Program-made: the position numbers and the translations under genes
Notes under the pieces: model-generated
The model's input: only the letters and a program-made list of their open reading frames with translations
Database searches by the model: none
What the model was told of the DNA's origin: nothing
Shown here: positions 40,888 to 48,625 of the stretch, one piece after another
Layout of the letters: every line of letters begins with the position of its first letter
Position numbering within the stretch: the first letter of the stretch is position 1
Source: Deltaproteobacteria bacterium
GTDB lineage: Bacteria > UBA10199 > JADFYH01
NCBI GenBank assembly: GCA_015233135.1
Contig: JADFYH010000023.1
Coordinates: forward strand, 1 to 48,625
Reading direction: 5' to 3'
DNA length: 48,625 nt

Positions 40888-42723
40888 CTACTTAAAAGAT
40901 GTATTCACGGGAGGAGCAGGCGGCGCCACTTTCTGAGACTGCGTCTGAGCCTGGGCCTTTTGCAGTTGAGCGATTGCTTTTCGTTTTCCACTGCGCCTTC
41001 CCCAGACATAACCAAAGAGCAACCCAAACAAAAAGATAGAAAATGAAGGGCAAAGGACATACATCAATATCCATTTACCTTTTTCCAACCCTCCCATTTG
41101 GCTGAACACCAAGCCCATACTCAAGGGTTGAATCGTGGTTTTATTCAACACGGGAATCGGAAGTGTGTGGGTTGGAGTTGGATTGAATCCAGGACCAGGA
41201 ATGGAAGGAACCAAGGGTGGACTTGAAACGGTGTTATTGGCGGGTTGTGAAGTCGCCGTCAGATCTTGCCCCCCTGTCCCCACAGGAAGTACGCTGAAGG
41301 AATAAGGGATTTCATCGGTCCCGGAAGAGAAATGCTCCCTAATTTTAATAAACACAGGCCCCGCTTTTTGAAAGCTGACGTGATCAAACTTTGCAACGGC
41401 CCCTCCATTAGGAGAATAGGTTTCGGCGACTTGAACCCCATCCACATCGGTCAGAACTATATCCAATGAAATTTCAGGTTTTGAAGATCGCGCCTTGATC
41501 TCATACGAGGTCCCCGAAATTGGATTGAATTTGAAGATATCCAGGTTATCTCCAACACTCAGAAAATTCTTATCATACTGGCCTGCTTGTATCTCTAGGG
41601 CTGTTGCCTCGGTGTCTCCTGCATCTCTACCAGAATTTGCATCCGACATGTCTTGTATATCCACCTGGAAGCGATGGTCTTTATTTTGAGCATCATAGAT
41701 GGAACCCACCAGGACGTAGTAACGTCCTTCTGCACTGGAAGGCACAGCAAAACTCAAGGCCTTTTTTTCATTACGGCCCCCGATAATATCTGCGCGACCA
41801 ATTTGCTGACGTTGAGAACTATGAATCGCAATTCCTGCATAAGGGTTGCCTTTGGTAATCGTTGCCTGATTCAGTGTGCTATCGATAGAAACACCATCTT
41901 CACCCGTTTCCACCTTTGCAAGCAGACGTTGCCCTCCTTTTAAATCAATATAAAAATAATCATACTGATCTTTCTTTTGATGATGATCGAGGCGATAGAG
42001 TTTCCCGGGATTGAGGGAAACTGCAGTCTCGTAGGAGTCTCCACCCCGAATTGCATCCCCATAGGTACTGGGTTGTTTTTTGACCACCAGCGCATCCTTC
42101 GTGAGCTCCTGGAGAGAACTTGAAAGTGAAGCTGCATCGCGCGCATCTTTGTAAGTGCCACCGGTTGCAGTACTGAGACCTTCCAGCTGTGCTCGAGCGG
42201 GCGCATCGACATCAATGCCGATGGTGTGGATTTTAACTTTAAACCCCCTCGCGACCAAGGCTCTGGCTGTAGCAATCGGGTCACCTCCACAACTCTCTTC
42301 TCCGTCACTCACCAGAATAATCACGGCCTGTTCATCACTGACCGCGCCAAAATCAAGGGCCGCTTGTTCTAAAGAATAAGCAATCGGCGTTTCGCCCAAG
42401 GGCTGGGCTGCATTCACAATCGTTTGAATGAGAGGCTTATTGACGGGTCCAAAAGGCACCACCAACTCGGTGTCTTTGCAACTGGCCACCTTATCGCGTG
42501 GAGAAATACGATGGGAATAAAGTCTTAAGGCAACAATGGCATCGTCGGGGGTACCTGCCAAGGCGAGAGCAATAGCCTTTCGGGCGGCTTCAATTCGTTT
42601 TTCAGAACCCAGCATTTTGTTCATGGAACCGCTTACATCCAGAATAATTTCCGTTTTGGAGGCTGCGTAAAGTTCTGTCGAAAAAACAAAGAAGATAAAA
42701 AATACAGAAAGGATTTTTTTCAT
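40888..42723 (-). CDS. Secreted or membrane-anchored VWA-domain protein
   Basis: The start at 42723 (MKKILSVFFIFFVFSTELYA) follows AGGAGAAATG and gives 611 residues with a signal peptide cleaved after YAA. A von Willebrand factor A domain has the metal site DVSGSMN and continues with ILVSDGEESCGG. Two beta-rich modules resembling PPC domains follow (GKLYRLDHHQKKDQYDYFYI; DNLDIFKFNPISG). A Pro/Thr linker and a C-terminal membrane span (WILMYVLCPSFSIFLFGLLF) end the protein. It probably mediates surface or envelope protein interactions. It runs in the same direction as the magnetosome operon, but the 278-bp gap separates it. Confidence 0.82.
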   Translation of the reverse strand: MKKILSVFFIFFVFSTELYAASKTEIILDVSGSMNKMLGSEKRIEAARKAIALALAGTPDDAIVALRLYSHRISPRDKVASCKDTELVVPFGPVNKPLIQTIVNAAQPLGETPIAYSLEQAALDFGAVSDEQAVIILVSDGEESCGGDPIATARALVARGFKVKIHTIGIDVDAPARAQLEGLSTATGGTYKDARDAASLSSSLQELTKDALVVKKQPSTYGDAIRGGDSYETAVSLNPGKLYRLDHHQKKDQYDYFYIDLKGGQRLLAKVETGEDGVSIDSTLNQATITKGNPYAGIAIHSSQRQQIGRADIIGGRNEKKALSFAVPSSAEGRYYVLVGSIYDAQNKDHRFQVDIQDMSDANSGRDAGDTEATALEIQAGQYDKNFLSVGDNLDIFKFNPISGTSYEIKARSSKPEISLDIVLTDVDGVQVAETYSPNGGAVAKFDHVSFQKAGPVFIKIREHFSSGTDEIPYSFSVLPVGTGGQDLTATSQPANNTVSSPPLVPSIPGPGFNPTPTHTLPIPVLNKTTIQPLSMGLVFSQMGGLEKGKWILMYVLCPSFSIFLFGLLFGYVWGRRSGKRKAIAQLQKAQAQTQSQKVAPPAPPVNTSFK

Positions 42724-42766
42724 AACTACATTTCTCCTGATTTCACACTCCATTGAAAAATAAAAT

Positions 42767-42940
42767 TTATTTTTTTACAGGACAGGGCACTGGATCGCAT
42801 TTGATTTTACCATCCGGCCCTCGATAGCATTTTTCACATTTTGGAGCTTTTTTGTCTTTACTCCCCTCTGCTTGCACGAAACGCAGTGGAAGCGCCAGCA
42901 ACGACAAGAACGCCAGTGTGAATACAATCTTTTTCTTCAT
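42767..42940 (-). CDS. Small secreted Cys-containing protein
   Basis: The start at 42940 (MKKKIVFTLAFLSLLALPLR) follows AGGGAGAAA and gives 57 residues. A signal peptide ends at VQA; the mature part is about 35 residues with four cysteines (KCEKCYRGPDGKIKCDPVPC). It lies just upstream of the VWA gene and could be co-transcribed. No family is recognised. Confidence 0.65.
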   Translation of the reverse strand: MKKKIVFTLAFLSLLALPLRFVQAEGSKDKKAPKCEKCYRGPDGKIKCDPVPCPVKK

Positions 42941-42983
42941 ATTTTTCTCCCTAATCAACACAATCCTCTCTATACACAACTGC

Positions 42984-44090
42984 CTAAATATAGCCAACTT
43001 TCTCTGCAGAGCCCCGCAACTCCCGTTTTGCCTCTTGGGCCTGTTTCATCTTGTATACAATCGCAAGCGTCTCTGCCACTGCCGTATAAAGCTCTTCGGG
43101 AACTTCTTGACCTTCTTCCAGCTCAACCAGCGACCAGGCCAAGGCGACGTTGCGAATAATGGGCACGCTATATTCTTCCGCTAACTTTTTGATTTTTTCT
43201 GCAAACAGGCGTTGCCCCTTGGCCACGACTTCCGGGGCACCCATCTCATTCTTATCGTATTTGATAGCCACTGCAACATGCGTAGGATTGGTAACCACCG
43301 CATCCGCATTCTTCACCTGTTGTCCCACATCTCCAAAAACCATCTCGCGATGCAAGGCCTTACGGTGGGATTTGATATGCGGGTCTCCTTCATCTTGCTT
43401 GTATTCCCTCTTCACTTCTTCCTTGGTCATGCGCATCTGCTTCATGAATTGCCAGCGCTGTATCATAAAATCAGCTGTGGCAATGGCAATAAAGAGAATC
43501 ACGACTTTCAGTACAATTTGAAAGATAAGACTTCCACCCACGCGAGCGCTGTCCAGAGTGGAAATCCGGGCAGTCTGTAATACCTGATACAGTGAATTAT
43601 CCAACACTTTATAAGCAATAAAAAAGATGAAACTAAGTTTTAAAATATTCTTGACGAGCTCAATAAGGGTCATGGTTTTAAACATGTTTTTGATCCCCTC
43701 AATCGGGTTGAGCTTTTTCCCTTGGGGGGCAAGAGGATCTAGAGAAAAGATAGGACCCACCTGCATAAAACCAATAATGAGAGAGACTGAAAATCCTGCC
43801 AGCAACGCCGGGGCAGAAACTTTGGCCAGGGTCATCAGGGCCATTTTTCCAAGGTCCAACATCTCTGGACCGCCTATTTCTTTTTGGGCCGCAACCAAGA
43901 AAACCCTTTGCATAAAGATTTTAATCTGCCCCCCCATGTAGCCCATTCCCAAACAGAGGGTGACAAAAAGGGCGGCCATCTCAAAAATAGTAGTGAGATC
44001 CTTGCTCTTGGGCACTTGCCCTTTGCGCCGGGCCTCGCGCAGTCGCTTGGGGGTTGCATCTTCACTTTTTTCTTCGCTGGATTCGGACAT
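42984..44090 (-). CDS. flhB: FlhB/SctU-type export apparatus switch protein
   Basis: FlhB controls the substrate switch in flagellar (or injectisome) type III export. The 368-aa protein starts with SEDATPKRLREARRKGQVPK, has four membrane spans, and contains the autocleavage motif NPTH (VVTNPTHVAVAIKYDKNEMG). The C-terminal domain continues IIRNVALAWSLVELEEGQEV. No other flagellar or T3SS genes are adjacent. The N-terminal basic segment favours flagellar FlhB, but SctU cannot be excluded. Confidence 0.88.
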   Translation of the reverse strand: MSESSEEKSEDATPKRLREARRKGQVPKSKDLTTIFEMAALFVTLCLGMGYMGGQIKIFMQRVFLVAAQKEIGGPEMLDLGKMALMTLAKVSAPALLAGFSVSLIIGFMQVGPIFSLDPLAPQGKKLNPIEGIKNMFKTMTLIELVKNILKLSFIFFIAYKVLDNSLYQVLQTARISTLDSARVGGSLIFQIVLKVVILFIAIATADFMIQRWQFMKQMRMTKEEVKREYKQDEGDPHIKSHRKALHREMVFGDVGQQVKNADAVVTNPTHVAVAIKYDKNEMGAPEVVAKGQRLFAEKIKKLAEEYSVPIIRNVALAWSLVELEEGQEVPEELYTAVAETLAIVYKMKQAQEAKRELRGSAEKVGYI

Positions 44091-44116
44091 GGTTTATTTA
44101 TCGGTCTTTCCTGTTT

Positions 44117-45109
44117 CTAAAGTTGCTCTTTGAACCAAGCAGCCACTTGTTTGGCAAAGTAGGTAATAATCAGATCGGCCCCCGCACGTTTCATGGAGAG
44201 CAGCGATTCTAACACCAGTTTTTTTTCGTCAATCCACCCCTTTTCTGCAGCAGCCCTAATCATTGAATATTCTCCACTTACCTGATAGACGGCAAGTGGA
44301 ACATGAAATTCGTCCTTTAACTTTTTCACTATATCCAGATAAGGCAGCCCGGGCTTCACCATTAAGATATCAGCCCCTTCTTCAATGTCTAAAGCGGCTT
44401 CACGAAGGGCCTCTCGGGAATTGGCTGGATCCATCTGATAAGACGCCCTATCCCCAAACTGGGGGGCAGATTCGGCCGCATCCCGAAAGGGGCCATAAAA
44501 AGCAGAGGCATATTTGACGGCATAAGAAAGAATGGGGATATGAGCAAAGTCATTCGCATCCAGAATTTTGCGGATGGCAGCTACCCTGCCATCCATCATA
44601 TCTGAAGGGGCAATCAAATCGGCCCCAGCCTGGGCATGAACCAAGGCCATTTGGGCAAGCCATTCGAGGCTCTTGTCATTATGGATGATCTGAGAATTCC
44701 CACGGGACTCCACCAAGCCACAATGCCCATGCTCCGTATATTCGCAAAGACAGATATCACTGATAAGCAAAAGCTTTGGAGCCAAGAGTTTAATCTTGCG
44801 AATGGCTTCACAGACAATATTATTCTGGGCATAGGCAGAGCTGCCCAAATTGTCTTTGGAAGCAGGCAGACCAAATAGCAAAAGCGCGGGTATTTTAAGT
44901 GAAACGATTTCTGCAATTTCTTTTTCCAAATCCCCCAGAGAAAGTTGAAAAACCCCCGGCATGGAGCCTACTTCTTTTTTGGAGCGCCCCTCCACAATAA
45001 ACAAGGGATAAATCAAATCCTGCAGCGAAAGGCGGGTTTCTTGCAGCATTTTTCTTAAGGTGGCATTTTCTCGAAGGCGCCTGGGGCGCGCGATAGGAAA
45101 TTGTGGCAT
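44117..45109 (-). CDS. hemB: Delta-aminolevulinic acid dehydratase (porphobilinogen synthase) HemB
   Basis: HemB joins two 5-aminolevulinate molecules to make porphobilinogen in haem synthesis. The 330-aa sequence has the Schiff-base lysines in [17 protein letters not shown] and [10 protein letters not shown], and the Cys-rich zinc loop [34 protein letters not shown] is the family substrate region. The protein is full length. It is 26 bp upstream of flhB in the same direction. Confidence 0.95.
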   Translation of the reverse strand: MPQFPIARPRRLRENATLRKMLQETRLSLQDLIYPLFIVEGRSKKEVGSMPGVFQLSLGDLEKEIAEIVSLKIPALLLFGLPASKDNLGSSAYAQNNIVCEAIRKIKLLAPKLLLISDICLCEYTEHGHCGLVESRGNSQIIHNDKSLEWLAQMALVHAQAGADLIAPSDMMDGRVAAIRKILDANDFAHIPILSYAVKYASAFYGPFRDAAESAPQFGDRASYQMDPANSREALREAALDIEEGADILMVKPGLPYLDIVKKLKDEFHVPLAVYQVSGEYSMIRAAAEKGWIDEKKLVLESLLSMKRAGADLIITYFAKQVAAWFKEQL

Positions 45110-46750
45110 AGGCTCTGGACCCTAACATGCCTTGTTTACGGAGGCAATTCTTGAATTAGGCCTGAATGGGATTGAAAAGATCGTGCCACTTCGATTCCAT
45201 ATTACCGTTTACTGTGGCGCTGGTGGTAGGAGAGAGCGCACATAAATACGGTCAAAAGAAGCATTCACTGTGGGTGTCCCACCAACGCTTACTATTCCTA
45301 CCCCGTAATTTACTGCCGTAACAGGAGTGAACCAGACGGTTGAAGCTGCAATTGCCACAAGGGTCCAGGTGCTAGGATAAGTAGAGGAGGTTCCTGTCCC
45401 ATAAAAGGCTTCAACGGTATTGGCAAAAACTCTCAAACGCAGATAACCGGTTCCATCTGCAGGCAGTACGGTAGTAACTGTTGAGCCTATTTGACAACAA
45501 CCATTCCAAAACTGCAGGCTCAAATTCCCTGATGCCACATAGCCCGCATAGATGCCAATTGAATCTGACATCCAAGTTGTATAAATCACAAGCGCCGCGC
45601 CAGTGGTTGTCGTGCCTGAATAGGAGGCGAGACGGGCAACTACTTCCGCCGCAGTTGGATTAATAGGCTGCGCTGTAAAATCGGTACTGTACGCTCGAGT
45701 CACATGAGGTCGATTGCCTGCCGCATTGATGTCTACATTAGTAGAAGACAAGTCTATTGTCGCTACCCCCGTATTTACGCTTGCCGCACCCAAGCCATTA
45801 GTACTTGTCCAACCGCTCGAGCTGCTGAGAGAAGGCGTTACGGATTCATAAGCATTTGCCGCAATAGACGTTTTAGAAGACCAAGTAAGGGTTCCAGAAC
45901 CATTGTTGCTTAGTACTCCTGCAGAGTTTGAAGATGGAAATGCGGTGGTTACATTGTTTAACTTTACGATATCGCCGTTTCCATCCACCTGAAATTTATC
46001 ACCACTCCCTACGGTAAGAAGAGCGGCGGGAGAAGAATCACCAATCCCTACATAACCGGAAGAGTTGACGGTAAGCCTGGTAGCTGATGCGGTAGCATCG
46101 TACAATTGAAAGTTACCCACACCCGAATCATCGCCTGAACCAGTAGATCCTAGAACGTAACTACGGCCACTCCCTTCCGAAGTATGATCAAACCCTATAT
46201 AAGCACCGCTTGTACCAGCAGATGTTTTTGCATTGATGGTTATTCCCGACCCTACAACATCGAGAGGATAAGCAGGGGCAGTGGTTCCAACTCCCACATC
46301 GGCATCCAAAATATTTACTCTATCGGTACCCAAACCATTGGCATCAAAAGCAATGCGACCCGCACCCGAGCCAAGACCCAGCCATTGGCCATCTGCAGAA
46401 GCATCGGCAAAAGCGTCGCCTGAAGCCATCGAACCTACTGCCGTAATATCTCCTGATCCACCACCGCCACCTTGAACTACCCAGCTATTAGTAGCCTCAC
46501 AGAGATATAACATCTGCCCACTTGCCGCATTATTTTTCATGAAATGTTCACCTACCGTACAAGTTCCTGGTAGAGAAGTACCGTTGGGAAGGAGTAAGGT
46601 GGCGCCAGCAAAATTCCAAGCACCTGTCAGAGTGGGAGAATCATTAGTATCAATGAGTGGCGCATCTTTGCCAGCCAAACGCGCCAACTCGGCAGAGGAA
46701 ATCCCTGTCCCATTGAGATTAATGGCATTATCCCAGCCTGAACCAATTTT

Positions 46751-46958
46751 AATTGCACTTTCAGTGGCATCTGCATCTCCTGTAATCCCCGCAATCTCTA
46801 TCCCTATCACTTCATTCGATACCCCCGTGTGATCCGCATTGGTGTAATTTAAATAGATTCCTCTAAATGTATCTGATCCATCCATCGCTCCTAACGTCCC
46901 TGAAAGAGTGAGAGCGTTCGTGCTCCCTCCCGCCGCGTTTACCTTCGTCGAGCTGATG
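46751..46958 (-). repeat. Internal repeat of the surface protein gene, copy B
   Basis: This block is about 207 bp and closely matches 48297-48503, including the stretches encoding TLGAMDGSDTFRGIYLNYTN and SSTKVNAAGG. The two copies differ mainly at scattered third codon positions, as expected for an old coding duplication. Confidence 0.75.
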
Positions 46959-48296
46959 GCCTGCGTTCCAAAGCTTGGACTGATCTTTGTCCCTGCGATC
47001 GCTGCATTCGTATCAATGTTTGCATTCCCAATGTCCGTTCCTATCTTCGCCGCGCTCACTTCCCCGTTCTTGATCTTCACCGCTGTAATTGCATCGTTCG
47101 CGATTGTTAAAGTTCCATCATTCAGAATCGTTGCATCTCCCGACATACTCACCGCTGCGGCTTGATTAGATACATTTCCAACCAGCACCTTTCCATCTGC
47201 AAGAGATACCTTTGTAGAGGTTATCGCTGCTCCTGCATTGATGTCCTCATCTAAAATAGTTCCATTCAAAATAAGACTGGAGGTAATGTCTCCCACACCT
47301 AACCCCCCCGCCACTGAGCCCCAGCTCAAGGTCCCAGATCCATTGTTGCTCAGCACTCCTGCAGAGTTCGAGGAAGGAAACGACGTCGTCACGTTGTTCA
47401 GTGCGATAATATTCCCATTCCCATCCACCTGAAACTTCCCGCTCCCTACCGTAAACAAAGAAGCCGGATTCGAATCCCCTATCCCCACATTCCCCGAATT
47501 CAAGATCCTCATGTCTTCTGTCGCTCCATTGTTGCCCGTCTTAAATATTATATCCGCTCCCGCTCCCCCCGCTCCACTCGTCGATTGCAGGGTCAGCGTA
47601 CTCGCCGCCCCCGTTCCTCCTGTTACCACCGGATCGGTAATCCCCGTCGTAAATGTCGGAGACGTCCCAAACACCGCCGCTCCACTCCCCGTCTCATCCG
47701 TCAGGGCACCCGCTAAACTCGCTGAACTCCCTGCCAGTTTCGAAAAATCAATCGCCGCACCTCCGCTCACATCCGCATTCACGATAGAACCTGTCAGGTT
47801 CAGTTTGCTGTAAGCTATCCCTGCATTGTTAGCGATATTTGTATTTGCAATATCCGTCCCTATCTTCGCTGAGGTCACCGCTCCGTCTGCAAGATCTCCC
47901 GCTACTATACCATTACTTAAATTTAATTTGGAATACGCGATCCCCGCCGCTGCATCAATGTTCGCATTCCCTATATCCGTCCCCAGCTTCGACGCGCTCA
48001 CCTCTCCGTTCTTGATCTTCACTGCTGTGATCGCATCGTTCGCGATCGTTAAAGATCCCGCATTATTTATCGTCGCATCTCCGCTCAGGGCCTTGTCGGT
48101 CGCTACTCCCAGGGCACTCCCTATAAAAATATGCCCATCCACTAAAGCATTCGAACTCTTCCCATCCAACTGCGTCTGGATATTCGATGTCACTCCATCC
48201 AGATAACTCAACTTGGTCGAATCCAGGATTGTCGCTCCTGTCTTGATCGAGTTGTTTCCTAAATCCAACCCCACATCCCAACCATCTCCTACCTTC

Positions 48297-48503
48297 ATCG
48301 CTGTTTCTTTCGCTTGCGCATCTCCGGTAATCCCCGCGATCTCCATCCCTATCACTTCATTACTGGCCCCCGTGTGATCCGCATTCGTGTAATTTAAATA
48401 GATCCCTCGAAACGTATCCGATCCATCCATCGCTCCCAAAGTCCCGGATAACGTCAGCGCGTCCGCACTCCCTCCCGCTGCGTTCACCTTCGTCGAGCTG
48501 ATG
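48297..48503 (-). repeat. Internal repeat of the surface protein gene, copy A
   Basis: The partner of 46751-46958. Its upstream end coincides with the TG terminus of the insertion element at 48504, while copy B continues normally upstream, which marks the exact break point. Confidence 0.75.
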
Positions 48504-48625
48504 TGCGAAATCGCAAGACAGGGACCCAGTGATCCGCAAGGATAGGGACCCACTCGGAGCGTAGCGACGGATCTTATTTTTTCTTTTTATAGGTGGGTCC
48601 CTATCGATGCAATTTGTTTTTTTCT
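48504..48625 (+). mobile_element. Terminal repeat region of the insertion element, second copy, inverted relative to 1-126
   Basis: It begins TGCGAAATCGCAAGACAGGG, and the units CGCAAGACAGGGACCC (48512) and CGCAAGGATAGGGACCC (48535) repeat with a 24-bp step. The sequence then reaches the shared 14-nt block at 48562-48575. A 13-bp inverted repeat, GATAGGGACCCAC (48541-48553) and GTGGGTCCCTATC (48593-48605), flanks this part. It interrupts the 5' end of the surface protein gene. No transposase lies in view. Confidence 0.6.

Larger units (their letters stand above)
45209..48503 (-). pseudogene. 5'-truncated repetitive surface or tail-fibre-like protein
   Basis: About 1,100 residues are rich in Gly, Ala, Ser, Thr and Asn with repeated blocks: GTLGAMDGSDTFRGIYLNYT, ANDAITAVKIKNGEVSA-K and SSNSAGVLSNNGSGTL each occur twice. 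These blocks are typical of phage-tail-fibre-like and large surface proteins of environmental bacteria. The C-terminal 200 residues look like a lectin-type sandwich (LSLQFWNGCCQIGSTVTTVL; FDRIYVRSLLP). The 5' end is lost: homology between the two internal copies stops at 48503, where the insertion-element end starts. The open frame continues to a GTG at 48553 inside the element, giving a chimeric start. Confidence 0.7.

Noticed and set aside
40888-42723. VWA protein as a magnetosome protein
   Set aside because: Separated by a 278-bp promoter-like gap, and VWA/PPC modules are common in envelope proteins; no link beyond proximity.
46184-48206. Long plus-strand frames opposite the surface protein gene
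   Set aside because: They are antisense shadows of the repetitive, low-complexity gene and lack ribosome-binding sites.
45209-48503. Repeats in the surface protein gene as a CRISPR array
   Set aside because: The repeats are long, in frame and coding, with no short regular spacers.

Overview
The centre of this window is a compact, single-strand gene cluster on the minus strand (about 28.6-40.6 kb) that reads as a magnetosome gene island of the non-alphaproteobacterial, 'deltaproteobacterial-type' kind. It encodes a MamA-like TPR protein, a MamQ-like LemA protein, MamM- and MamB-like CDF transporters, a magnetochrome/PDZ protein (MamP/MamE-C type), a multi-PDZ protein, an intact HtrA-type protease (MamE-N type), a degenerate protease with Ser changed to Ala (MamO type), two tandem MamI-like proteins, a MamL/LapA-like protein, and several small Cys-rich, cytochrome-like or membrane proteins. 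Most neighbours overlap by 4 bp or are separated by only a few bases, so it looks like one operon read from 40.6 kb towards 28.6 kb. I see no MamK actin in the window, and ordinary genes close the cluster on both sides. I know of no published description of this exact arrangement, but I could not search.

The organism is probably a Gram-negative bacterium of the old Deltaproteobacteria or a related candidate lineage (inference). Support: moderate GC, an FlhB/SctU export protein, an etfBA/enoyl-CoA hydratase operon under a FadR-type TetR regulator, GlnD, large secreted pectate-lyase-like proteins, and the non-alphaproteobacterial style of the mam genes. By eye the cluster and the MFS gene next to it are more GC-rich than the flanks, as expected for transferred DNA.

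Layout: 1-126, end of an insertion element. 127-2.3 kb, remnants of a TOTE-type primase-helicase and a HEPN protein (defence or mobile debris). 2.3-4.35 kb, retinol-saturase-like oxidoreductase and a decayed acyltransferase-like gene. 4.5-10.5 kb, three large unrecognised proteins, nadA and a sugar-nucleotide epimerase. 10.7-16.9 kb, tRNA-Gly, mutS, glnD and two small genes. 16.9-23.0 kb, two paralogous secreted beta-helix proteins with duplicated 313-316 bp leaders, the second cut off by a truncated IS1634-like transposase. 23.0-27.2 kb, a 52-aa gene, two long palindromic elements and the fatty-acid operon (tetR, enoyl-CoA hydratase, etfB, etfA) with a FadR-like operator. 27.2-28.6 kb, MFS transporter. 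28.6-40.6 kb, magnetosome cluster. 40.9-45.1 kb, VWA protein, small secreted protein, flhB, hemB. 45.2-48.5 kb, a huge repetitive surface or tail-fibre-like protein whose 5' end is cut by a second, inverted copy of the element at the left edge; 48504-48625, that element end.

How the genes fit together: the cluster carries the known classes of parts for a magnetosome, namely membrane remodelling (MamI, MamL, MamQ), a TPR scaffold (MamA), iron import (MamM/MamB), redox control (magnetochrome protein, c-type cytochrome-like protein, ferric-reductase-like membrane protein) and protease-regulated biomineralisation (MamE/MamO types). Unusual points are NifX/NifB-like domains fused to two PDZ proteins, a MamB with most transport ligands lost, and a repeated CPxCxxxM metal-binding motif in three small proteins. 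Both window ends lie in inverted copies of one element, so this may be a complete assembly contig that stops in repeats.
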